NCBI GenBank assembly: GCA_014529385.2
Contig: CM043950.1
Location: 150,722,945 to 150,786,944, forward strand
DNA length: 64,000 nt
Direction: 5' to 3'
Origin: Adiantum capillus-veneris
Lineage: Eukaryota > Streptophyta > Polypodiopsida > Polypodiales > Pteridaceae
The notes below the pieces were generated by a model, which was given only the letters and a program-made list of their open reading frames with translations, was not told the DNA's origin and did not search any database. Shown here piece by piece: positions 1 through 10,653 of this stretch; positions within the stretch are counted from its first letter, which is position 1, and the number at the start of each line of letters is the position of its first letter. The translations under genes were made by a program, and so were the position numbers.

Positions 1-1456
1 GTAGAATCTTGTCTTATTTGGAATTTAACTTCTTCGTTTTACGGAATTGACTTGATGGTTTAATATGTGGGCTTGCCACCAAGAGACTTTAATAATGCGA
101 GGTATTGAGAGATAATGAATTTACTATACATTAGAATCTTATCTTGCTTCCTCCATTAGAAAGCTTTCAAAACTCATTCTCCCACCATTAAAAGGCTATC
201 TTTCTTGTTACTATCAGAACCATGACTTCTTCTTCTTCCCATCTAAAAAGCTTTAGGGGCTTCTCTACTCCCTCCCCAACTAATCTTGCCATAAGTCTAC
301 CAAGAAGGCCATGCACTAGCATAAGCTTTATTTCCATTTTGAAGTCCCTCACTATAGATAATCAATGGCAAGAGTATAGAATAAGCGAAGGTTTTTGGGT
401 TCTCACATGCAACTAAGAAAGAGAAAATAGTCATGTACAACAAATCTTTTTCGTTTCTCATGGAAAGCAAGAGTGCTGGATTTTAAAGTGGAAGTTGGTA
501 AGAAGACTTTAAAAGAGATTTTAGTTCAACATATTTTCACTCACTCTAATGTGATTGCTCATGGCAACAATGTCTCAATGGTACACCATCCTCGATGCAA
601 ATGTAAGTGAATTCTTACATTTGGGTGTTCCATTTCTAGATGTTTATCCTTCATTTTGTTCTCTTACATTTAGCTCTTACATATGCAGATGTTTGTCCAT
701 CCTCATACCAGGAATGGGAGCCTGTGGAATGTATGAGGATGGAGCCTGTGGAGTGCATTATAGGCCTTGCCTCTGTAACCCATGTTACAAAAATCATTTT
801 AATGTATAGAGTTAGCATAATGAAGTGTATTTACAAGTACAAATTCAAAAGTACCCAAGGTGCTTAAATACAATCGCTATAACTATGGGATCAAAATCGG
901 TGTACTCTAGGTAAACATCATGAAGATGCCCTTCAAATGAGGGTGGGGAAAGGTGTGCAAGGTGGATTAAGCAAACCCTTATGTGGTGTGTCATCTATTA
1001 ATAAAGTGTTGTGAGCATTAAAAGGCACATGGATATAGGAGCAAGGTTTGTAAAATATGTGTACATTGGATTTTGTAGGGTGGTAGTGGCCCTCCATGAA
1101 AACACAATGTTACACAAAATTGAAACCTCAAGCAACACATTGAAGGCCAAATTGCAACCATGAACTGTGGAAGAAGAAATACAAAAAATTATTGGTGCTT
1201 GGATGAACAATAACCCTCCGATTGCCCACCCAAAAAGTGTGCAACCCCATGTAGTTTGCATCTTGTATATATGGCTCTCCCACCAACAACACTCCATTCA
1301 TGTCCAAAATAACCAGTTTCTGCAAACATTGGGTGGAACATATAAGTAGCTAGAAACTAGAACAAATCTTATATTTCACTACATTGGATATTAACGAAAC
1401 AACCATGTCTACTTGTATCAAAGGTCCCATACTAGGTTTGACTACTGTTGAGGTTA
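1..1456. other. AT-rich DNA, no supportable gene
   Basis: Only short open frames occur on both strands. None shows a recognisable domain, and none continues in the same frame past its stop. I see no long tandem or inverted repeat here. It is most likely old, decayed intergenic DNA. Confidence 0.5.
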
Positions 1457-2180
1457 TCATGTCCTATTGTTGAGGTTATCATGTCCAGTGTCAAAGTTGT
1501 CCTCTATTTTTTCAAGGTTCTCCTCCTCAATCCCTTGTGCTTTTGCGGTCTGAGACTCTTGTGTTTCCATGGTAGAGGTGCCGGCTTCTTGAGCTTTATG
1601 GTCTTTTGTTTGAGACTTGGGTATTGTTTCAGCCTTAGAATGTTGAGGCACTTCTATTTGAATGGGAGAGGACTTTGATTGAGGCTTGGGAGTATCCATA
1701 ATTGAGAAATCTTGGTCTCCTTTCTCCTCATCAACCCCTCTCTTTGCATGGTGAATATCTTCCTCTTCCTCTTATGCCTTCTGTTCATCTTGCATTGGCT
1801 TTTCAAGGTCTCAGTCTCTTAAAGAGGACTTGTTCCTTCCACTGTCTTAGGCCCCTCACCATTCATTGTCATCTCTACCACATGATCATCCACAAATCTA
1901 TTTTCTGCATCCAGCATAGTGTGGTATCATTGTAGATATTGTAAGGTGTAACTCTCCAACACACTTTGCAGAATCAAAGTAAATGTTGATCAGTCCTTCA
2001 ATCTATACAACCACCAAGTATTGTAATACATTGCAAAATGGTTACCTTTGACATGAATGGCTTTAATGCAAAGAGGCTCTAAAGTATGTACTCCGCATGG
2101 AGGAGACATCTCTATCCACATGCGTTCATAGCTATTTAATTTGGCTTGTGAAATCTTTTACGACTGCCTTGTACAATTCA
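1457..2180 (-). pseudogene. Glu/Lys/Gln-rich decayed coding remnant, unknown family
   Basis: The minus strand has an 80-codon frame at 1457-1699 rich in Lys, Gln, Glu, Ser and Thr (it opens MDTPKPQSK). The same frame continues upstream through an acidic run (EEEEDIHHAKRG) to about 1770. Other minus frames then carry protein-like text, such as TMLDAENRFVDDHVVEMT near 1920-1860 and EMSPPCGVHTLEPLC near 2110-2070. Stops and frame changes separate the pieces, so this reads as one old broken gene. It lies downstream of the H3-like pseudogene on the same strand. I do not recognise the family, and a retrotransposon gag or linker region is possible. Confidence 0.35.
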
Positions 2181-2899
2181 AAATTGCTAGATAGCCTCCC
2201 ATATGCATGCAATAATCTCTTTATGCTTCTGCAAGCAAACAAAATGGTTGGTCAAGTATAACAATCGCTTCAACTATACTAAAAACTAATCTCATTAGTT
2301 TGGATGGGTTCCTTGAATTAAATTGAGAGTCCATACCAGTGGCTTGTCAAGCTCAATGCATACAAGGCTCTAGTGATTGTTGCTTTTGAATGGAAAAACG
2401 ATCGTTTTTACTTGGAGCATAGGGCAATGAGAGGTATTTCTCATTCGGAGAAGCACACACAATTGTGGAATTAAAATATATATTTTGGTCTAGCTTTGTT
2501 GAGGAAGTTGGTTCTTTATTAAACCGCAAACGATAAATGCAAGTTATTATCCAATCAAAAGCCAAGAGCTAATAAGTAAGTTAAAGCAAGAGAATAGGAC
2601 TTTACTTTAGGCATAATAAACAACAAAATTGATTATCTGTGCATTTGGGTCCTGGAATACATTTATATCCACAGAGTTAATGGCTAGTTTCCTTGAACCA
2701 TATGCTAGTGGTATCTCTGTTAATAGTCCTTCTTTCATCGAGGACAAAATTTCTTTATTTATCTCATCTATCTCATAGGTGACTGTGGTAAAGCCTTTCT
2801 TCTTAGCTTTTTAGCATCCTCAACATGGCAGATTTCTTGCCCGCCACCTTTAGCCCCGATGCTAGCTTCATGGGTCACTTCTACAATTTTTATTTGTAG
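2181..2899. other. Non-coding stretch with one weak minus-strand frame
   Basis: A 70-codon minus frame at 2353-2565 is the only candidate. It has no recognisable motif. I see no repeat or regulatory structure. Confidence 0.4.
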
Positions 2900-3400
2900 C
2901 TATGCCCGTGCCAGAGGTATCAGCAAGATCTCGCACATTTTGTTGTCAATGAACTCATTGGGCACGCGGACTTTGTTGTATCTCCACCTTATTCTCTTGA
3001 GGGTCTCTGAGTCCTTGTCCATAATAGTCAATCGATGCACATGTGCAGCCACAAGGTATATGTCATGGAAGTATTCCATGCAAAAAGTCTTTAGTTGCCT
3101 CTTGAAGGGCCAACAAGGCAACATTTTTCCACCTCATTGTGCCCGTGGATACCTCTTTACAAATAGACATCACTAGCCTTCGAAAAGATAGCTTGGGTGC
3201 ACACAACTCAATGCATTTTTGAGATTTCTTAATCTCCTCAACAACCCAAAGCTTCTTTGCATTTTTCTCATTCTTGGCCCCTTCAAGAGCTTCATTGGCT
3301 TTCTAATCCTCTTTTCCTTGCTGACTGGTCTACCTCCTGCCTTTGCAGCTAAACCTGGCCCTTTGTCTGCCTTCCTTACAATTGCCTTAGTTCTTGCCAT
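2900..3400 (-). pseudogene. Histone H3 / CENH3-like pseudogene (frameshifted)
   Basis: Read on the minus strand, this encodes an H3-type histone in three successive frames. Frame 1 starts with ATG at 3400 and gives a basic tail opening MARTKAIVRK. Frame 2 (about 3300 down to a TGA at 3063) gives EEIKKSQKCIELC, like H3 helix N (REIRRYQKSTELL), then KLSFRRLVMSI (helix 1), then TMRWKNVALLALQEATKDFL (loop 1 and the start of helix 2). Frame 3 (3079-2900) gives EYFHDIYLVAAHVHRLTIM and DKDSETLKRIRW, matching the rest of helix 2, the VTIM strand and helix 3. Two features resemble the centromeric variant CENH3: loop 1 is one residue longer than in canonical H3, and Trp replaces the H3 Phe84-equivalent. 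A C-terminal extension of about 30 residues follows. No clear intron boundaries bridge the frame changes, so a decayed copy is the simplest reading. The H3 fold is clear by eye; the CENH3 assignment is an inference. Confidence 0.75.
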
Positions 3401-3432
3401 TATCCTAAAACATCTACTATTTTGAACCAAGA

Positions 3433-3978
<546 letters not shown>

Positions 3979-3990
<12 letters not shown>

Positions 3991-4003
3991 CAGACCCCTG
4001 GGT

Positions 4004-4039
<36 letters not shown>
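3979..4039. repeat. 8-bp-stem hairpin followed by (TG)n
   Basis: GGGGTCTG, a 5-base loop and CAGACCCC form a perfect short inverted repeat at 3979-3999. A TG dinucleotide run follows at 4007-4039. No function is evident. Confidence 0.8.
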
Positions 4040-4042
<3 letters not shown>

Positions 4043-4628
4043 GTGTTTCTAATTGAAAAAATATTTATCATACTAATGAACAAACATATAGTTGTGCATG
4101 TATTGAATCCAACTATCTCTTCTTGCATGATGCATGGGGTAGGTACTGGTCCGGTCCATTTGAGACAACTATGATAACCATGATAAATAAAAAACCAAAA
4201 ATTAGCATTTCAAAAAGTGGAGTACCTGTTGGCTTGTGGAGCTTGAAAAGAAATTCAAATTCTCAGTCTTGTGGAGGTTAAGGTATGTAGATTCCTTCTC
4301 TGTATAAGTCCTTTGAATAACTTGAGATATAATTGCTTCGCTATTGTGATGGAAAACTCTCTCTCTATCTCTTTGGGTTTTTCTTTGTCTAGCTTTTGGC
4401 CAGTAATGTAACAAACTCTTCGTTCTTTTGTCAAAGAGATTCTAGTTGTCCACGCCTACCGATAGTTGTATTTCAAGTTCAGTGAAAATGTGACCAAAAA
4501 TAATTTGACACGTACAATGTATTTAATGACCACTAGTTATCATTAGTCAGTTTACAAGTGTAATGCTTTAATTTGGTAGTGGGTTGTGTAGGATGCCAAT
4601 AGCCAAATTATTTTTTGTAGTTGTGTGT

Positions 4629-4630
<2 letters not shown>
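4040..4630. other. No gene seen
   Basis: AT-rich DNA with only short unsupported frames and no repeat beyond the flanking microsatellites. Confidence 0.4.

Positions 4631-4709
<79 letters not shown>
4631..4709. repeat. Compound (GT)n(GA)n microsatellite
   Basis: A GT run (about 4631-4664) passes directly into a GA run (about 4665-4709). Confidence 0.95.
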
Positions 4710-4714
<5 letters not shown>

Positions 4715-4756
4715 CCAAAAACACTAGAGAGCTTTCTGAGAGAGAAAGAGGGGGGA

Positions 4757-4885
4757 AAACCTCAAGGTTTTTTTTTGAGACAGAGAGAGAGAGGGGGTTT
4801 TGGGGGGGGGGGGGGGGGGGGGGGGGGACCTCAAGGTTTTCACAACAAAGAACGAGAGCTCTAGGGAGAAAAGACCTCAAGGTTT
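4757..4885. repeat. Three copies of ACCTCAAGGTTT around a G26 run
   Basis: The motif ACCTCAAGGTTT occurs near 4758, 4828 and 4874. The copies are separated by purine-rich spacers and a 26-base poly-G run (4802-4827). It looks like a short degenerate minisatellite. Confidence 0.75.
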
Positions 4886-5076
4886 CCACATTAGAGAGAG
4901 AGGGATAAGGCAAGCCTTTCTTGTCTCATTGGAACAACCAACACATATCTCCCATAGAGGAAGATAGAGGAAAAGGGGTTAGAAAGCCCTGCTTAGCCCT
5001 GGAAAAGGTAATTCTTTCATAATTGTTGTAAAGGAATCATCATGATAGGAGTATTTGATACAAGACACTAATGACA

Positions 5077-5218
5077 CTAAAGTAAGGACGTCTAAAAACA
5101 CATACATATGATAGGAGTGTTTGCTAACCTAATAGGACATAAAAGTGTCCTTTCAGAGTTTTGGAAAAAATCAAATACTCCTATCATATGTATGTGTTTT
5201 TAGATGTCATTACTTTAG
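5077..5218. repeat. Long inverted repeat (47-bp arms, 48-bp spacer)
   Basis: The arm at 5077-5123 and the reverse complement of 5172-5218 match over 47 bp with three mismatches. The spacer holds its own palindromic motif, AGGACATAAAAGTGTCCT (5134-5151). A transcript would fold into a long, nearly perfect hairpin. A direct partial copy of the arm end (CATGATAGGAGTATTTGATA) sits just outside at 5041. No transposase or target duplication is evident. A MITE remnant or a small-RNA precursor-like hairpin are both possible. Confidence 0.85.
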
Positions 5219-6394
5219 CTCAAAGCTAGCACCACACTTTATGTGGGAAAAATAAGAAACACTCACAACTCTTGACTATATGGTCATGAGGAGCTCTCAA
5301 AGCCAAAAGAGTGCTCAATTTGACCAAAAACAACATATTTGCTGGGTGAACCCCATTTTACAAGACAAAAAATCTCTAGACAATGAGGATATTTTTCCCA
5401 TAAACATCAATGAGTTCTTGACCAAAATCTATGGTTGTTTTATAAGCCCAAAAATTTTCTTTTGAACATATAATTAAGTACAATAAAAGTACATTTTCTA
5501 CATTCTGATGACCTATCATCAATGTTTCCATGTGTACAATCTTCATCATCTTTATAAATGCTTCCACTTTACACATTTTGCTTCTTTACTTTTATGTTCA
5601 AGCACATAAAGCATCAAAACATGTCTTTCTAAGAGAATTTGGAACACACCTATGAAGTTCAAAAACTGCACGAATGAGAAATGTGGCTTCCACAATGTGG
5701 CCTTCTATGTGGCATATAAACCTATCAAGTTGTCACCAAATTGGAATTGTACACCTCTATTTGGACCTAAGCTTGAAATGTACCACATTTACTGCGTGAA
5801 ATTTAGCAACGTGAAGCCAACATAGTATTAACTCAAGATGAGTGTGATTCTGGTAAGATGGAAAATCACTTCTGTCTTTGTGTTGTTTGCTATTTAGGGT
5901 ATTAGGTGTCCCAAAACTCAAGTAAGAAGAGTTACATAGTGAGAACTCCATAAACACACTCAAAACCGCCTTTTGATTTCAAAGACACTTCCAAAATATT
6001 CATCAAAATGTGAAACTTACTAGTAAATTAGCACAGAGAATGTTTTGTAAATGGGTCATAGCTTCCAATACATAGGCTTTTCATTTTATAGAAGCATAAA
6101 AACACATTTAGAACTATCTATGCTAGCTATGTAGCACTTTAGAGGTCACTAAGTTGTGTTTTAGGGTGACCTAATGCCAATTCCATGAAAATTGGTAAAA
6201 AACAACACACGTTTTTTTTTTGTGGCTCAAGTTACATTTAAAAATGTCATTCAAACTCAACATTAAAGATGAAATTAGTAGCTCCGAAAAACTCCAAGTG
6301 TTTTTCAAGCCATAAGCTAGCTTTGTAGATATAGAGCAATTTAGAACCCCCTTGGCATCTCAAGCAATAATTCTAGAAAGTTACTGAGTTAAGA
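5219..6394. other. No gene seen
   Basis: AT-rich sequence with only short frames lacking motifs. At its right border (6395-6428) two copies of the GGACAnAAAAGTGTCC palindrome recur, the same motif that lies in the loop of the 5077-5218 hairpin. The interval may be part of one decayed repeat family. Confidence 0.35.
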
Positions 6395-6404
6395 GGACAC
6401 AAAA

Positions 6405-7160
6405 GTGTCCAAGGACATAAAAGTGTCTTGTTACAAATCTAGCGTTAACGATCTTCTAGCTCAACACAATGATTTCATGAACCTTGAAAGAGAGAGGTTT
6501 GAGGTGGAGGTTAAAAAGGGGCGGGTCATCATTGATGACATGGTTGTGGGCCATTTAAAAGATTGTGATTATAATGGACGATCATATAAGAAGTACCATC
6601 AGTTATCACTTTCCTACAGATCCTTCTAGTGTCCCATGCATGAATTAGATTGCAAGCTACTCCAAGAATCCTTTGGATTTCTTATATACCTCAATTTTCT
6701 ACTTGGTAATCTTCTAAAGAAGCCTGAGAAAGTTATGGAGGAAGAGGATCTACCATCGGATGAATAAGAGGACTTAGACAAGGATTACAATGCAGTGGAC
6801 GAGATTGAGGAGGTCATTGACCTTGAGGAAGAAGCAAAAGAGATGGAACAGAGTAAAATGCTATTGGCCAAAACATCAACAAGCAAGCTACCTTTATATG
6901 TATCTAGGTTCAATGAGAGACAAGCTGTGTCGATGCTTCCTGGTGTGCCATATTTTGAAATTGGTAGGTCATACATTTTGCTCCATGAAATTCAGGCTGT
7001 TTTCTGTCTAAGGGAAGGCTTTTCACTGGACACCATCTCAAAATTCCAATAGGGCCAAGAAGAGTGGGTTTGTTTCCAAAGATAGTAGTGACAACGAGAT
7101 GATGGAAAGCTCCAATACCCCATTGGAGTGTCTTAGACTCTACTTTGAGAAGGTAAAAAG
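6405..7160 (+). pseudogene. Decayed coding frame of unknown family
   Basis: One plus frame reads protein-like from 6405 to 7052 with only two stops (TAG at 6627, TAA near 6766). It gives hydrophilic text such as NDFMNLERERFEVEVKKGR, an acidic run (EIEEVIDLEEEAKEMEQSK) and then YVSRFNERQAVSMLPGVPYF. A second frame carries on at about 7062-7155 (SSDNEMMESSNTPLECLRLY). The shared frame across two stops argues for a former single gene of at least 240 codons. I recognise no domain. A decayed retroelement gag or a host gene are both possible. Confidence 0.4.
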
Positions 7161-7280
7161 GGTATAAAGAGATGCTCCCAAATGAGGCCACCTTCCAAGC
7201 AATCGAAAATAGCCTCATGCCCTCAAGCAACAATCAAGAAGTAGAAGATTGATTTAGCTTTGGCATTGGGGCCAAGCAGG

Positions 7281-7395
7281 TTGGTGGAACTATGGAGGAT
7301 AAACTTTGGATACAAGACGAGAGCTTCCTAGGTGGAACTATGGAGGGATAAACTTTGGATGCCTTGAAGATACTCTCACGCTTCCTAGGTGGACC
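7281..7395 (+). repeat. Short direct repeats (TGGAACTATGGAGG.ATAAACT and CTTCCTAGGTGGA)
   Basis: A segment of about 28 bp beginning GGTGGAACTATGGAGG occurs twice (near 7283 and 7331). CTTCCTAGGTGGA occurs near 7323 and 7381. Two copies each, so only a local duplication. Confidence 0.7.
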
Positions 7396-7399
7396 AATG

Positions 7400-8291
7400 C
7401 TACCATAGAATGGGGACAAAGTTATCATCGTCCACAAGAGAATGTTTTGGATACTATCCTAGGTATATGGGTGGGCAACCTATTACTACATATACACAAC
7501 AATGGCACTCTCATTAGGGAAACACAACACAAATGAACTCTTAGAGTATAGCCTAATGATCTGATACAAGGGAAAAGTGCCATAAGATATATATAAACCA
7601 TCAACAAGTTGAAATACAAATTAGCATTTCTGTAATATTGCTACTTGAAAAGCATTCTCAATACCCAGAGTGATAACAAAGCATCCAAAATGCATAACCT
7701 GAAGTGTATACATGAGCATCTACAATGCTCAAGTCACTAGAGCATCTAATCAAAGCAAGTACGATGCATTATGTAACCACAAATGCAAGCCCAAATATCT
7801 CCCAATAAGCATTCTCAAGTGGCACACATGTCCAAACACTTTACAACATGCACCACTCTTAGTGTAGGCATCAATTTGATACAACTCTTATGTGTTATGT
7901 ATGAAAAATATTTGTGTGTATAATTTCAAAATTTCGACATCTCCAATGTGTTTTGAACATGCCAAGACCCCAAATTAAACTCCTCGATTATGTCTATCTG
8001 AGTTTGTGTGAGAGAGAGATGCTCAAAACTATCTTTTGGGACCCAAAACAAAAAAATGACTTGCTAACAAAAATTTGTGTGTGTAGAATTTTAGAAATCT
8101 AATTGCACAACCATGTTTGAAACATGAAAAAATCTTGGGATAGAACCCTAGATCACATAAACCCGAGTTCAAAAGAGAGAGATATGTAAAAGGCTGTACT
8201 TTGAAGCCCAAAAACAAAAAGCAACCTACTAAAATCTATTTTTCTTTGCTTCTTCTCTGACAAAATCAACCAAAAGCTTACTCCTTAATCT
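7400..8291. other. No gene seen
   Basis: AT-rich sequence with short unsupported frames on both strands. No repeat family was recognised. Confidence 0.4.
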
Positions 8292-8606
8292 CTAAACAAT
8301 CTCAAGATTCATACCCAAGCCCTTATATGTGATCCCTAGAGGGTAACAATTCTTGACTATAATCTTGTTCAAGCCTTTGTAGTCCACACACATGCATAGA
8401 GACCCATCCTTTTTCTTCACAAAGAGTATTGGTGCCCCTGTTGGTAACTTTGAATGCCAAATAAACCCCTTGGATGGGTTTTCATCAATGTACTTTTGAA
8501 GCTCTACAAGCTCATCTTGGGGTAGCTTGTGTATTGGATGAAAGGGTGGTTGAGTCCCTTCCTGTATCTCAATGCCACAATCATAAGATTGATGCTCGAG
8601 AAGCAT
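8292..8606 (-). pseudogene. Ty3/gypsy reverse transcriptase N-terminal fragment
   Basis: A 104-codon minus frame shows the start of a gypsy [22 protein letters not shown], then [20 protein letters not shown] and [14 protein letters not shown]. This corresponds to RT motifs 1-2 (KKDGS..R.CVDYR.LN). The copy ends before the catalytic DD motif, and homology stops abruptly at about 8606 where a plus-strand copia fragment begins. It is therefore a truncated relic at an insertion or rearrangement junction. Confidence 0.85.
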
Positions 8607-9006
8607 GTTTGCCTTCCTTTGGTGACCCCTTAGATGCTACAAGTTATCAAAATTTGGTTGGTTCTCTTATTTGGTCCCTACTATTATCGGGAACTGGTTG
8701 ATTCTCTTATTTGAGTCAATGTGGTTATGGAGGCTACTTTCGTAGATTGAGTTGACTTGATCGATGATCACAATCTACTTTAGCAACTAGAGTTGTATAG
8801 CCATTGCCAGGAACCCGGTTTTTCATGTTGAGACCAAGCATATAGACATGCAATACAATTATTTTTGTGAGAAGACCAAGGATGGCTCTATTCGACTAGA
8901 GTATGTTCAGACGTCTGACAACCCTAATGATATCTTCACCAAACCTCTACCACAAAGGCAACATTATCCTCTCATGCTAGCTCTCTTGGATTGGTTCCCC
9001 ACCTAG
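8607..9006 (+). pseudogene. Ty1/copia RT/RNase H C-terminal relic (Copia-0)
   Basis: Plus-strand pieces match the end of a copia polyprotein. [17 protein letters not shown] (about 8619-8672) is the RT/RNase H linker. ETKHIDMQYNYFCEKTKDGS (about 8831-8890) and YVQTSDNPNDIFTKPLPQ (about 8898-8955) are the RNase H end. The connecting RNase H core is shortened and shifted. A purine-rich tract (GAGCTGAGAGGG) follows directly as polypurine tract, then the 3' LTR at 9021. This is the oldest layer of the nested stack. Confidence 0.85.
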
Positions 9007-9020
9007 GAGCTGAGAGGGTG

Positions 9021-9058
9021 TGTTAGAGTTTCCCAAATTCTTGTCAAATGGTGGTTCT
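9021..9058 (+). mobile_element. Copia-0 3' LTR, first piece
   Basis: It begins TGTTAGAG immediately after a polypurine tract. It is interrupted after 38 bp by the Copia-A insertion, whose target duplication GTTCT is 9054-9058. The LTR resumes at 14551. Confidence 0.7.
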
Positions 9059-9250
9059 TGTTGGGGTATAAAGCCCAATGTGGTCGCCCAGGTAAGTGGG
9101 CGGGCCGCCAGGTATGTACACATATTCTTTTGTAAAAAACTAATAAGAACTCACTATGCTCTACACATTACAGTAGAGCGAGTTCACCATATCGTCGTGC
9201 TCTTCTTCTCACACTCTCTCTCGCGTGGCACTTCCGCTCGTACTCCTTCA
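9059..9250 (+). repeat. Copia-A 5' LTR
   Basis: TG..CA-bounded 192-bp LTR. It pairs with 14352-14545. Confidence 0.95.
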
Positions 9251-9252
9251 AC

Positions 9253-9264
9253 TCGTATCAGAGC
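9253..9264 (+). promoter_or_regulatory. Copia-A primer-binding site (degenerate)
   Basis: TCGTATCAGAGC two bases after the LTR matches the plant initiator-Met site TGGTATCAGAGC except for the second base. It would prime minus-strand cDNA synthesis. Confidence 0.85.
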
Positions 9265-10283
9265 TCAGATCGAGGCTCGGGGCAGCACTGCAGGAGGCTA
9301 GAGTCACCAACTCAGATTGGAGTGAAATTGGACAGGCGAAGACACGGCCCCAAATCTCGGCCACCGTTCGGCTTCAACAAAGGTCTGCGCAGGCCATTTT
9401 CGACTACGTGGTCTCGACGGGTGCAGATCCGACTCTGCAAATTTGGGGTTTTCAGCCTACGACTGCAGATGCTGAGGACATCGACACTCCCAGAGTGCTG
9501 ATTTGTGGTTGTCTACACATCGAACGACGGCTCACAGTTCTTGGAGGCGTGTCACATACGACACGAGCGCATCTACACACAGACTGTAGGCGACATCCAC
9601 TAGTTCATCAGGTAGATTGTGTTTGCTGCTTGATATTCCAGATTTCATCCTGACATTGCAGGTACTTCCACATGGGATGTATTGTCAGAGATGATGTATG
9701 TCTGTTGAGGGTTTGCTGGCTGTGAGTCACGCAGCAAACAACCGCCGTAGCGGTTACAGCATACAGTGGGAAATTTGTGGATGTATGACTTTGTGGGAAG
9801 TCTATGTATTGTCAGATTTACTGCAGCCTTTGTTGAGGGTCGAGTGAGGTTTTATTGAGCTGGGGGATTCTCGAATGTTGAGATCCTTTCGGTGATACAG
9901 GTCTTGGAGCGATCCCTCGAGCACCCTTAGATAGGCAGCTAGGATGTATTGACTGTGAGTTAGACAGTTGGGATTGCATCTTTGCTTTACTGCCGTTGAG
10001 GCATTGTCGCAGTCTATGCTTACAGGACAATGAGAGACAGTACAGGTGCAGGACAGGTTTACCCGCAGCTTACAGTGTCAGAGAGACAGTGTTCTTTGAG
10101 CTGTTTTTTGGTCTGTTTTTGAGTACACCAGAGCCATTTTACAAAGGAGACTCTGTCGAAATTTATGCAGAATCTAAAGCTTTCTTGGTTCATTTGACAG
10201 GTTGATATTGGTTCAGAGGTCAGTTTACAGGGGAAACTCTGCCGAATTTTTCCCAGGAAAGTAAACCACTGTGAAGCGTAGCT
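9265..10283 (+). other. Copia-A untranslated leader
   Basis: About 1 kb between primer site and gag without a supported gene. Open frames here (for example 9225-9653) begin inside the LTR and show no domain. Confidence 0.7.
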
Positions 10284-10653
10284 ATGGCTGGATCACAGGA
10301 CACTGCTCTTTACAATATCAAGAAGCTGGATGGAACCAATTTCCCATTGTGGAAGCAGCAGATTTGGCACGTGTTGGTACAAAAGAAGCAGATAAAACCT
10401 ATAAAGCTCAAGGGGATAAAACCAGAAGATATGGACGAAGATGAATGGAGCGAAATGGATGAATTGGAACTTTCTACCATTATGCTGACTTTGGCAGAAA
10501 GCGTTTACTTCAATGTAGCAGACGAGATGTCGGCTTATCAAGCATGGTTAAAGCTGAGTGATCTTTATGAGAAGTAGAGTGCAACTTCACAGTATACTGG
10601 CTTAAGAAGCTTGTTGACTTGAAGATGAAAGAAGGGACACCTATGTCCAATCA
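10284..10653 (+). pseudogene. Copia-A gag, N-terminal part (broken)
   Basis: The ATG at 10284 opens MAGSQDTALYNIKKLDGTNF, the usual start of a plant copia gag (capsid) with the conserved Leu-x-Gly-x-Asn-[FY]-x-x-Trp block. The frame stops at TAG 10575 after LYEK. Decayed continuation (SATSQ, then WLKKLVDLKMKEGTPMSNH) needs a shift near 10590 (one base lost). A second single-base loss lies near 10655, where the 10654 frame takes over. Gag would form the particle shell; this copy cannot make a full-length product. Confidence 0.85.

Noticed and set aside
555-867. Overlapping small Cys-containing ORFs, possible secreted peptide
   Set aside because: No signal-peptide-plus-cysteine pattern is convincing, the two frames overlap, and nothing continues beyond the stops.
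998-1325. Minus-strand ORFs of 99 and 65 codons
   Set aside because: No motif; they overlap each other in different frames and look random.
7281-7395. Short repeats as a CRISPR-like array
   Set aside because: Only two copies each, no regular spacers, and the context is a eukaryotic genome.
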